From Magnetococcales bacterium (GTDB lineage: Bacteria > Pseudomonadota > Magnetococcia > Magnetococcales > JADGCH01): DNA of 34,651 nt. Both the position numbers and the translations under genes were made by a program. Below the pieces are notes generated by a model, which made no database searches, was not told where the DNA came from, and saw only the letters and a program-made list of their open reading frames with translations. The stretch spans positions 1 through 34,651 of the forward strand of contig JADGCH010000024.1 of NCBI GenBank assembly GCA_015229115.1. Reading direction: 5' to 3'. Of the stretch, positions 17,412 to 25,658 are shown piece by piece; the first letter of the stretch is position 1, and every line of letters begins with the position of its first letter.

Positions 17412-18541
17412 TACACAGACTCTTCCTGTTCGGTAGTCGTGGCCTTGAAGCGGTTCACCATCTGGGCTACCCGACGCAGACTGGTCACCAGCGCAGTCAG
17501 TGCCTCATCGGTCGTCGTCAGATAGCTGGTCAGTTGCGATTGCCTGAGCTGACCGTCGCGAAAAGCAGTGGCTAACTCATCGGCATGATCCTGCAACAAG
17601 GTCGAGGCCGTTATAGCAATACCTAGTGGGGTATTGATCTCATGGGAGATTTCAATGACCAACGCGGCGCGGGCGTTACGCTTCTCCGACAGAATCAGTT
17701 GCTGCTGCGTGGCACACAGATGGGCCAGAGATTGTTCCAGTTCGGCGGTACGCTGCACCACTTGCTGTTCCAGTCCAGCCTGAATGGTGGCAATATGGTC
17801 TGCCATCTGGTCAAAGGTATGCCCAATCAGGGCCAGCTCGTCGCCACCATGAAGATCAGCACGACTGCGATAGTCTCCGGATGCGAAGCGACGCATGCTG
17901 TTGACCAGTACCGCCACTCTCCTGGTCAGAAAGAAATGGAAAAAAACGGCCAAAAACGCGATAGCCAGGGTCACAAAGATCAGAAAAGGTCCCGTCTCCG
18001 CCACAATCAGGCCATAGGCCCGTTCCCGTGGATGGGTAAGATCGTAGAGGATGGTCAACAGGGCGTGATGACGGTCTCCTTGTTGACCAGTCCAGCTCAG
18101 CGTCGTCTGTCCGGCCAACAACGATGGTTCGTTAAAAGCCAAGATCAGATCGGTGGCGTTCTGCTGCCTGTCAATCAGCAGCTCCGCTGGTACGTCAGCA
18201 GCCAGATCATGCAATGGGCGTCCAGTCCAGCCCTCACGGTTGCTGATCAACACCTGTTGCTGCGCCCTATCTATTACAAAGGCAGCCCGAATCGATGGAT
18301 TGTCGTCTGCTGCCTGGCGCAACAACCGCTCGGCACCATCCAGAGAGCCAGAGGCCAGCTCCTGAGGCAACACCCGTTTGAAAAACATCAGTTGGTGCTG
18401 CAACAGATGGCGGTATTCCACCGAGACATGCTGAACCACCAGTTGCTGATTCTGCAGCAGGACACCCACCAACACAACCAGAGTGAACAACAGCAGCGTC
18501 ATAGGGACGGAAAATTGCAGAAGGGCAAACCGGTGCAGCAT
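17411..18541 (-). CDS. Membrane sensor with HAMP and HisKA but no ATPase domain
   Basis: The 376-residue protein has a membrane helix (about 11-30), an extracytoplasmic sensor region (about 31-182), a second helix (about 183-206), HAMP (about 206-258), a coiled coil, and a HisKA-like dimerisation/phosphoacceptor region with [16 protein letters not shown], placing the acceptor His at residue 300. It then ends 76 residues later, after the second helix of the bundle. No N, G1, F or G2 boxes of a HATPase domain follow: the stop codon overlaps the start of the REC-HD-GYP gene. It cannot autophosphorylate alone. It may be phosphorylated in trans, act as a phosphatase or phosphotransfer module, or be a decayed kinase. 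Conservation of the His region argues against simple decay. Confidence 0.82.
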   Translation of the reverse strand: MLHRFALLQFSVPMTLLLFTLVVLVGVLLQNQQLVVQHVSVEYRHLLQHQLMFFKRVLPQELASGSLDGAERLLRQAADDNPSIRAAFVIDRAQQQVLISNREGWTGRPLHDLAADVPAELLIDRQQNATDLILAFNEPSLLAGQTTLSWTGQQGDRHHALLTILYDLTHPRERAYGLIVAETGPFLIFVTLAIAFLAVFFHFFLTRRVAVLVNSMRRFASGDYRSRADLHGGDELALIGHTFDQMADHIATIQAGLEQQVVQRTAELEQSLAHLCATQQQLILSEKRNARAALVIEISHEINTPLGIAITASTLLQDHADELATAFRDGQLRQSQLTSYLTTTDEALTALVTSLRRVAQMVNRFKATTTEQEESV

Positions 18542-18554
18542 CTATCTCATCAAT

Positions 18555-18580
18555 CTGATGTAAAAAACTGGTGTAAAAAA
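18555..18580. repeat. Tandem 13-base repeat near the kinase-like start codon
   Basis: CTGATGTAAAAAA (18555-18567) is followed directly by CTGGTGTAAAAAA (18568-18580), differing at one base, with a partial third copy (CGATGT) after it. It lies 14 bases upstream of the leftward operon's first ATG, inside its presumed leader or operator region. Function unknown. Confidence 0.55.
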
Positions 18581-18683
18581 CGATGTCACATAAGGGATGG
18601 AATCCAAAACGCACAACCCCCGCCAATGCAAGAATCATTCACTCTTTCGTATCAATGCGCCTATAGCGTACAATGGGGTCCAT

Positions 18684-18698
18684 GGCATGATCTTTGAC
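18684..18698 (+). promoter_or_regulatory. Weak sigma-54-like element before the chemosensory operon
   Basis: TGGCATG-ATCT-TTGAC starting at 18683 resembles the -24/-12 consensus TGGCACG-N4-TTGCA, with GG at 18684-18685, but it has GA where the near-invariant GC of the -12 should be. The only alternative I see is a poor sigma-70 match around 18645-18674 (TACAAT -10). Offered as a candidate only. Confidence 0.25.
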
Positions 18699-18716
18699 AT
18701 CACCGATGCCTTTTGT

Positions 18717-18743
18717 CAACCGTCTCTCAACCGTCTCTCAACC
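18717..18743. repeat. 11-base tandem repeat in the leader of the double-CheW gene
   Basis: The unit CAACCGTCTCT occurs twice (18717-18727, 18728-18738), followed by CAACC. It lies between the possible TTG start at 18713 and the preferred ATG at 18758, which makes coding use of this stretch less likely. Confidence 0.6.
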
Positions 18744-18757
18744 AACGATTTTCCGCC

Positions 18758-19849
18758 ATGACGACACTTTCCTGCTGCCTGTTTCAACTGTCGGATAAAT
18801 GGTACGGTCTGGATGCCCGGCGCGTGCGGGAGATCGTGCGATTGCCGGAGATTACACCGGTCGAGGAGGCCCCTTCCTGGTGGATTGGTGTTATCAATCG
18901 GCGCGGTCAGACGGTACCCATTATGGACCTTCACCGACGCATGGGACGGCAACCGCTACCCTACCGACTCTCAGACCTGATCGTTATCCTGGAAGATCAG
19001 CAACAGCGCCTGTTCGGTCTGGTGGTCTCCAGCGTGGAAGCAATCCATGAACTGACCCTGGAACAATCGCCTACCACACCGGCTTATACACCACCACACA
19101 GCGCGATGGGCACTGGACGTTACTGCATTGCCGCCATGGTAACCGTTGAAGACCGGCTGGTGATGCTGCTTGATCCCGATCGTGTTGCCGGCTATTTTCC
19201 CGAAACAGCCACCGACAGTGCTGATGGCTGCCAGGAAGCTACCACAGCCGATGGACTGCTGCCTGACATCTTCGAACAACGCCGTCATTTCATGCCGGAG
19301 CTGCCACCCCAACAGCGTGCTATTTTGCAGCGGCGTGCCCGGCAACTGATGCAGACCGATAACCTATTGCAGCAGGCCCAGCAGTCCCTGTCCAATGCCA
19401 CGGTGATGGTACAGCTCAACCGGGAAATTCTGGCCATCGACCTGCGACACATCTGCGGTTTTACCCAGCTGCGTACCATCTTTACCATTCCATGCTGTCC
19501 ACAACACATTGCCGGCCAGATCAACCTGCGCGGTGACATCGTTACCTTGGTTGACATCAGTTCCATGCTAGGAATCCAGCTGTTGCCGGATACCCCCTAT
19601 CGCTATGCCCTGCTGGTCAGGATTCATGAACAACGCATCGGTATTCTGGTCCACGACTTGCTCGATATTCTGGCACTGACGGAGAAAGAGATCATCATGA
19701 GCCATGAACAACAGTCATCCAGACTTGACCCTAGCTGGACACGGAACGTCACTTGGTATCACGAACAGATGGTACCCCTGCTGGACCTGGAACGACTGTG
19801 CCAGAACAAACTGCTGGCTGCTGATGCGACTGAACAGGAGCGGCCCTGA
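18758..19849 (+). CDS. cheW: Double CheW-domain coupling protein
   Basis: With the ATG at 18758 the protein has 363 residues; an in-frame TTG at 18713 would add 15 residues encoded by a tandem repeat. Neither has a clear ribosome site. Two CheW folds are visible. The first (about 5-150) runs from CCLFQLSDKWYGLDARRVREI through IGVINRRGQTVPIMDLH; the second (about 210-350) from VMVQLNREILAIDLRHI through IAGQINLRGDIVTLVDI. The INxRGxxxPxxDL signature is kept in both. CheW links receptors to CheA; a tandem CheW could replace two separate coupling proteins, such as WspB and WspD of the Wsp system. It is the first gene of the rightward operon and joins the first MCP gene by TGATG. Confidence 0.85.
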   Translation: MTTLSCCLFQLSDKWYGLDARRVREIVRLPEITPVEEAPSWWIGVINRRGQTVPIMDLHRRMGRQPLPYRLSDLIVILEDQQQRLFGLVVSSVEAIHELTLEQSPTTPAYTPPHSAMGTGRYCIAAMVTVEDRLVMLLDPDRVAGYFPETATDSADGCQEATTADGLLPDIFEQRRHFMPELPPQQRAILQRRARQLMQTDNLLQQAQQSLSNATVMVQLNREILAIDLRHICGFTQLRTIFTIPCCPQHIAGQINLRGDIVTLVDISSMLGIQLLPDTPYRYALLVRIHEQRIGILVHDLLDILALTEKEIIMSHEQQSSRLDPSWTRNVTWYHEQMVPLLDLERLCQNKLLAADATEQERP

Positions 19850-21981
19850 TGACCATCACGACCCGGTTTAACCTCTACGTCAGGCTGATCGGACTGTTCC
19901 TGGTGCTCGGCTTGACCCCTTTTCTGCTGGTTGGCTTCTACAGTTGGCACAATCAACAGCAACTGCTAGAGCAACAAGTTCAGGAACGGTTGAGTCTGAT
20001 CCGTGCCAGTCGCGTCGCCGCGGTTAACGACTATTTCAACGATCTGCAGTCGCGTTTGATGCTCTTGCGTCAGAACAGCGTCGTCATCGCCGCCATGAAA
20101 GAACTGCGCACTGGTTTTGCCTTGGCGGACAAGGAATTGGGCCGCCTCTCTGCAGAACAGCTGGCCGTTATGGACCAACGCTTACGTCAACGCTACCTCC
20201 AGCAGCAACAGCGGACCATCCAGGCACCCGACAACGCTGTCACGCTGTGGTGGCCACCGGATCGCAGCAGCCGTGTTCTGCAGGATTATTACCTCGACGG
20301 TGCATCCGACAACGGTCTGATTAACAACAGCTACCGCGCCGCTCACGACAAATACCATGGCCAACTCAAGGAATATCTGCGCCAGTCCGGTCTGCATGAT
20401 CTGCTGCTGGTTGAACCAGAATCGGGCTATGTGGTCTATTCGACCGCCAAAGAGATCGATTTTGGCACCAGCCTACTGCACGGTCCATTTCGCCAATCCC
20501 ACCTGGCGCAGGCTGTTCGCCATACCATCAAGGGCGATCCCAATCGTAGCCAGTTTGCCGATTTCAACCGCTATGCTCCCTCATTCAACCAGCCCGCTGC
20601 CTTCCTGTCGATCCCAGTCCTCGAAGGCCGGGACCATGTCATCGGTATACTGGTCTTGCAGATTGCCAGCACCCGCATCAACGAGCTGATGCGTTCTGAC
20701 GGTGCTTGGCAGGCCAGCGGATTTGGTCAGAGCGGTGACAGCTTTCTGCTGGGTAGCGATTTCAAGTTTCGCAGCGATCCACGGCCTCTGGTGGAAAATC
20801 CGGAGTCGTTCCTGGCTGAGCTGAAAAGTCCGGCTATCACCCATGAACAACTGGCAGCCATTCACCATTATCGCACAGCCGTTGGTCTGCTATCCTTCAA
20901 CAGCCCACAGGTGCAGGATGGTCTGGCCGGTATCAACACCATCAGCAGCGCTGTTATTGACTACCGCCAGCGTCCGGTATGGATGGCCTCCGGTTTGGTT
21001 CAGGTGCATCCAGACCGTCACTGGTTGCTGTTGGTGACCATGGACCAGCAGGAGATCCACGCGGCGATGGCGCCTTTTCACCGGGTGTTCTGGTCCATGG
21101 CCATCATCGGCATCCTGTTGGTCAGCAGTGCTGGATGGCTGTTCGCCCGCTCCGTCCACAAGCCGCTGCAGCAAAGCATTGCGCTGCTATCAGCAGCAGC
21201 CACCCAGATGTCGAGCAGCAGTATCGAACAGGAACGGGTGATGTCTCAGCAGCTCAGCGCTGTCACCGAGATCATGGCTACCCTACAGCAATTGCTGGCA
21301 TCTGCCAAAAGATCGACGGAGCAGGCCATGGCAGCGGCACAGAGTAGCCATCAGGCCGATGAACTGTCCCATCAGGGGATCTTACAGGTTAATCATCTGT
21401 CCCAGGCCATGAGCGACACCCGCAACAAGGTAGCTGCCATCGCGGAACGGATTCTGCAGCTGAGTGGACAAAGCGAACAGATTCACACCATTACCCGCAG
21501 CATGACTGACTTTGCCAACGAAACACGTATGCTATCGATGAATGCCGCTGTTGAGGCAGTGCATGCCGGCGAACACGGCAAGGGTTTTGCCATGCTATCC
21601 ATCGAAACCCGCAAGCTGGCCGAAGAAAGTAAACGGTCGGCCAAAGAAATTGCACTGCTGGTACAGGCCATTCAACAGGCCATGAACGACACCGTGATGG
21701 TGACCGATGATGGCAGCAAGACGGTAGCCATCAGCGTTGATCTGGCCGACAACACCCTGCAGCTATTGCAGGAAATTGTCACAGCTGTTGGCCGTGGCGC
21801 TGACAACAGCCACCAGATCCACCTCGCCATCCAGCAACAGGAAAGTGCGGTACGCCAAGTGGTCGAGGCGGTACAGGTTATTCACGCCGCCAGCCGTGAA
21901 GGAGCTCTGGGCATGTCACAGATCAAAACCGGTATCACATCCTTGAATGCCATTATCACCCGTCTTAGGGAGCACATCTGA
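19849..21981 (+). CDS. Methyl-accepting chemotaxis protein, large periplasmic Cache-like sensor
   Basis: The 710-residue receptor has a membrane helix at about 12-35 and a second at about 410-430, enclosing a roughly 370-residue extracytoplasmic region with Cache-like features ([38 protein letters not shown]). After the second helix there is little room for a HAMP domain. The signalling hairpin tip is [20 protein letters not shown] followed by [19 protein letters not shown], a variant of the usual [20 protein letters not shown]. There is no C-terminal pentapeptide for CheR/CheB docking. It starts in a one-base overlap with the double-CheW gene and ends in one with the next MCP, indicating one array. 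Ligand unknown. Confidence 0.9.
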   Translation: [710 protein letters not shown]

Positions 21982-23453
21982 TGTCCTTACCCTCACAGCT
22001 GTTGCAATCGCTGCACTCTTCCATCAAGGTCCGCCTGCGCACCAGTTTTAGCTGGATTGTAGCCATCATGCTGGCCTTTGGTCTGTTTGCCATCCTGGCC
22101 ATGCGCGATCTGGCTGATCAGACCACCGATTTGTTTGAGCATCCCTTTACCGTCTCGGTAGCACTGCTGAAAATCGAGCTCAATGCCTCCGAAATTCGCG
22201 CCGCCATGCGCGATCTGGCTCTGGCGCGTGGTGAAGAGGAAATCGCGCCTATCCTGCAACACATCGACGGCCATGATAACGATGCGCTGCGCCAGTTTGA
22301 TATTGTGGCGCAGCAATTTCTGGGCGACAAGAACCGCGTTCTCAAAGCACGCCAGCTGTGGAACGAATGGCGTGAAATCCGCAAGGATGGTTTTCAACTT
22401 GCCATCCGTGGCGACCGTAACCAATTACGCGAATTCGTGCTGCGTGGACGCGGTGGCCAGCACGCCGCAGCTATTTCCGGCGAGATTCACGATTTCAGCA
22501 GCTTTGCTGCCAACAAAGCGCGCAGTTTTTTTGAGCAATCCCAGCAGATTCGCAGCAATAGTCTGCAGATCAGCTATCTGTTTCTGGCCTGCTGTATCAT
22601 CCTGACGATCTGGTTTGCCTGGAACATCACCCGCTCCGTGCGGGCCGTTATCGTGACATTAACCAGTTCAACCACTGAAATTGCGGCGACCGTCACTCAG
22701 CATGAGCGTATTGCTACCCAACAGAGCAGTGCCATTAACGAGACCTACACCACCATGGAGGAGCTGGGCAGCTCATCGCGCCAGTCGGCCGAACAGGCCG
22801 AAACAGCGGCCGAGCTGTCGCGCCGCATGATGCAGCTGACAGCGCAGGGGATCAATCAGGTCGAAACCATGGAACAGAGCATGGCGGCCATGCGTGAGCG
22901 CGTCAATGTCATTGCACGACAGATTCTGCAATTGAGTGAACAGACCAGCCAGATTCGCGAGATCACCGGCATGATGGCCGATTTTGCCAGTGAAACCAAA
23001 ATGCTGGCCATGAATACCGCCATTGAGGCGGTACGGGCTGGAGAACATGGTCGTGGTTTTTCGGTGCTATCGATCGAAACACGCAAACTGGCCGACGAAA
23101 GTAAACAATCGGCGCGTCGCATCGATACTCTGGTGAGCGAAATCCAGAAAACCACCAATGCCACCGTGATGGCAGCTGACGAGGGCACCCAAACGGTTGA
23201 GACCAGCATCGCCGCAGCGCAACAGACAGCCACCCTGTTCCACGAGGCCAATGAGGCCATTGAGAACCTGTCACAGAATTCGCAGCAAATCTCTCTCAAT
23301 GTGCGCCAGCAGGCTGTCGCGGTCCGACAGGTAGTCGAGGCCATGAACAGCCTAACTACTGGTGCCCGTGAGGCAGCGATTGGCACGTCACAGACCAAGG
23401 AACGGCTGCAGACGCTGAAAGAGATCATCCAGCGGCTGGTCAGCATGATCTGA
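21981..23453 (+). CDS. Methyl-accepting chemotaxis protein, four-helix-bundle sensor
   Basis: The 490-residue receptor has membrane helices at about 24-43 and 192-213 flanking a roughly 150-residue, mostly helical periplasmic part ([20 protein letters not shown] onward) consistent with a 4HB_MCP sensor. The cytosolic part carries the hairpin tip [20 protein letters not shown] and [19 protein letters not shown], very close to the preceding receptor's, so both probably serve the same CheW/CheA. There is no C-terminal docking pentapeptide. The start overlaps the previous stop as TGATG, and cheA follows after 15 bases. Ligand unknown. Confidence 0.9.
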   Translation: [490 protein letters not shown]

Positions 23454-23468
23454 CACTGGAGCCGTGGC

Positions 23469-25658
23469 ATGATTGAAGACAGTGAACTGCGAGAGCTGTT
23501 CCGGGCCGAAAGCGATGAGCATCTCCAGAAACTCAACGACGGTCTGCTGGCGCTGGAAAAGGAACCGGGCCATAGCGAGCTGCTGAAGGAGCTATTTCGT
23601 GAAGCCCACAGCCTCAAGGGGTCAGCACGCATGCTCGGGGTCGATGCGGTTGAAACCCTGGCCCATTCCTTTGAAGATCTGCTGGGCGCTGCCTCAAAAG
23701 GGCTGTTGCAGTTCTCGCCGGAGTTGATCGACCGTCTGGAGCAGGGACTCGATCATACCCGTCATCTGGTGCGTGAGGCCGTAACGGGTGAACCGTCGCC
23801 CGTTACCCTGATGGATGCCCTGAGACAGCTGCAACAGCCCGACGCTGTCGACGTCCATCCTGATGCGCCCGTAGCTGCGCCACCAGCACCAGTCACTCTG
23901 CCGCCACCACCGGTTACTCCGCCACCAGCACCAGTCACTCCGCCACCAGCACTTGAACCGGTGGTCGCGGAGACGGAGCGCATCGATACCATCCGCGTGG
24001 ATACCCGCAAACTGGATCGCATCTTTAACCAGACTGGTGAGCTGACAGCCCTTGGCATGCGCATGAAGCGGCGTCTGACCGACATCCAGGGAATGATCAC
24101 CCTGGCAGAGGGTCTTGAGCATCATGGCCAACTGCTGGACCGCTTGCGGCTGTTCCGACATGCCCTGATGGAAAACCAGTCAACCCTGGATGCGGTCAGT
24201 CGTGACCTGGATGAGGGTATCCGCAACCTGCGGCTGTTGCCACTGACCACTCTATTCAACCTGTTTCCACGCATGGTGCGTGACCTGTCCCGTCAACTGA
24301 CTAAACAGGTCGAGCTGCTGCTGGAGGGAGGAGAGATCACCGTCGATAAACGCGTCATCGAAGAACTGAAAAATCCGCTGATGCACCTGTTGCGCAATGC
24401 CATTCATCATGCCATCGAACCGGCTGAACGACGGGCTGCACAAGGCAAGCCCGCACATGGTGTCATTACCCTACGTGCCACACGCACGCCAGCATCGGTC
24501 ATGATTGAGGTCTGCGACGATGGCCGTGGCATCGATCTGGATGCTATCCGTCGTGAAGCGGTGCGCCACCAGCTCCATAGCGCTGAGGAGCTGTCACAAT
24601 GGAGTCCGGAACAGCTCTACAACCTGTTGTTTGTTGCTGGCCTGTCGACGGCCTCCATGGTAACCGACATCTCCGGACGCGGTATCGGTCTCAATGCGGT
24701 ACGTGCCGATATCGAACGATTGAAAGGAACAGTCCGGGTGCAATCCACCACCGGACAAGGGACTACCTTCACCATTAGCCTACCCGTAACCCTAAGCACC
24801 ACACCGGTAATCATTGTGCGGCTGTCTGACCGCTTTTTCGCCCTGCCGCTTGACGGGGTTCAGATGGTCCGGCGTGTCACACTGACGCAGATCTTCCTGT
24901 TCGAAGGCTATCGTGTTATTGCCCTCGAGACCGGTCCGGTGGCCGTGGTCCACTTGGCCGAACTGCTCGGACTGCCCATCAGCACGGAACGAGGCAGGAC
25001 AGAAACAGCCTCGGTAGCGCTTGAATGCCTCATCATCGTGACCGGTCACCAGCGTCTGGCGCTGTTTGTCGATGAGATTGTCGATCAGCTGGATGTGGTG
25101 GTCAAGCCCAATGGTGTGCTGCTGAAACGGGTTCCTCACCTGGCTGGAAGTACCCTGCTCGGCAGTGGTGGCATCTGTTCGGTGCTGAACGTGGCCGATC
25201 TACTGAAATCAGCCCGTCAACAGCGCCGCTGTGACGAGGGTCGTTGTACTGCCCCGACGGCTGCTACCAGCCCCCTCAACCTGGAAACCAGCAGAAAACA
25301 GCGTATCCTGCTGGTTGAAGACTCCATCACCACTCGCACCCAGGAAAAACGCATTCTGGAGGGGGCCGGTTACGATGTCATGGTCGCCGTTGATGGTCTG
25401 GATGCCTGGCACAAACTGGCGCTACACCCCTTCGACGCCGTGGTCTCCGATGTCCAGATGCCTAATCTGGACGGCTTGGGTCTGACGGCAAAAATTCGTC
25501 AACATCAGGTCTGGCACAACCTACCGGTAATGCTGGTGACCTCACTGGCATCGGAGGCCGATCTGCGCCGTGGGCTTGAAGTCGGGGCCAGTGCCTACAT
25601 CACTAAACCAACCTTTGAACAAAAGGTCTTCCTCGATACGCTACGGAGGTTATTATGA
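23469..25658 (+). CDS. cheA: CheA histidine kinase fused to a C-terminal receiver
   Basis: The 729-residue hybrid kinase contains an Hpt domain (about 1-110) with acceptor His47 in REAHSLKGSA, a Pro-rich linker (about 135-162), the dimerisation helices (about 175-270), an ATPase domain (about 285-430) with HLLRNAIHHAIEPAERR, CDDGRGID and GRGIGLNAV, a CheW-like regulatory domain (about 435-570), and a receiver (about 610-729) with VEDS, VVSDVQMPNLDG and YITKP. There is no separate P2 domain for CheY binding. CheA-REC fusions are typical of Wsp/Frz-like alternative systems rather than flagellar ones; the receiver can act as a phosphate sink or relay. It could phosphorylate the two CheBs here and possibly the REC-HD-GYP protein encoded opposite. 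Confidence 0.93.
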   Translation: MIEDSELRELFRAESDEHLQKLNDGLLALEKEPGHSELLKELFREAHSLKGSARMLGVDAVETLAHSFEDLLGAASKGLLQFSPELIDRLEQGLDHTRHLVREAVTGEPSPVTLMDALRQLQQPDAVDVHPDAPVAAPPAPVTLPPPPVTPPPAPVTPPPALEPVVAETERIDTIRVDTRKLDRIFNQTGELTALGMRMKRRLTDIQGMITLAEGLEHHGQLLDRLRLFRHALMENQSTLDAVSRDLDEGIRNLRLLPLTTLFNLFPRMVRDLSRQLTKQVELLLEGGEITVDKRVIEELKNPLMHLLRNAIHHAIEPAERRAAQGKPAHGVITLRATRTPASVMIEVCDDGRGIDLDAIRREAVRHQLHSAEELSQWSPEQLYNLLFVAGLSTASMVTDISGRGIGLNAVRADIERLKGTVRVQSTTGQGTTFTISLPVTLSTTPVIIVRLSDRFFALPLDGVQMVRRVTLTQIFLFEGYRVIALETGPVAVVHLAELLGLPISTERGRTETASVALECLIIVTGHQRLALFVDEIVDQLDVVVKPNGVLLKRVPHLAGSTLLGSGGICSVLNVADLLKSARQQRRCDEGRCTAPTAATSPLNLETSRKQRILLVEDSITTRTQEKRILEGAGYDVMVAVDGLDAWHKLALHPFDAVVSDVQMPNLDGLGLTAKIRQHQVWHNLPVMLVTSLASEADLRRGLEVGASAYITKPTFEQKVFLDTLRRLL
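23878..23954 (+). repeat. In-frame 21-base repeats coding the Pro-rich linker of CheA
   Basis: Three 21-base units (23878-23898, 23899-23919, 23920-23940) and a partial fourth encode a seven-residue pattern of the form PPAPVTx. Units one and three are identical and unit two diverged. As whole multiples of seven codons they can expand or shrink without a frameshift and would change the Hpt-to-kinase linker length. Confidence 0.85.

Noticed and set aside
17642-18697. 351-codon plus-strand open frame opposite the kinase-like gene
   Set aside because: Gln/His-rich shadow composition with no domain, while the opposite strand encodes clear HAMP and HisKA motifs.
22856-23632. 258-codon minus-strand open frame opposite the second MCP and cheA start
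   Set aside because: Ser/Arg-rich antisense composition mirrors the MCP helical repeats; both plus-strand genes are unambiguous.
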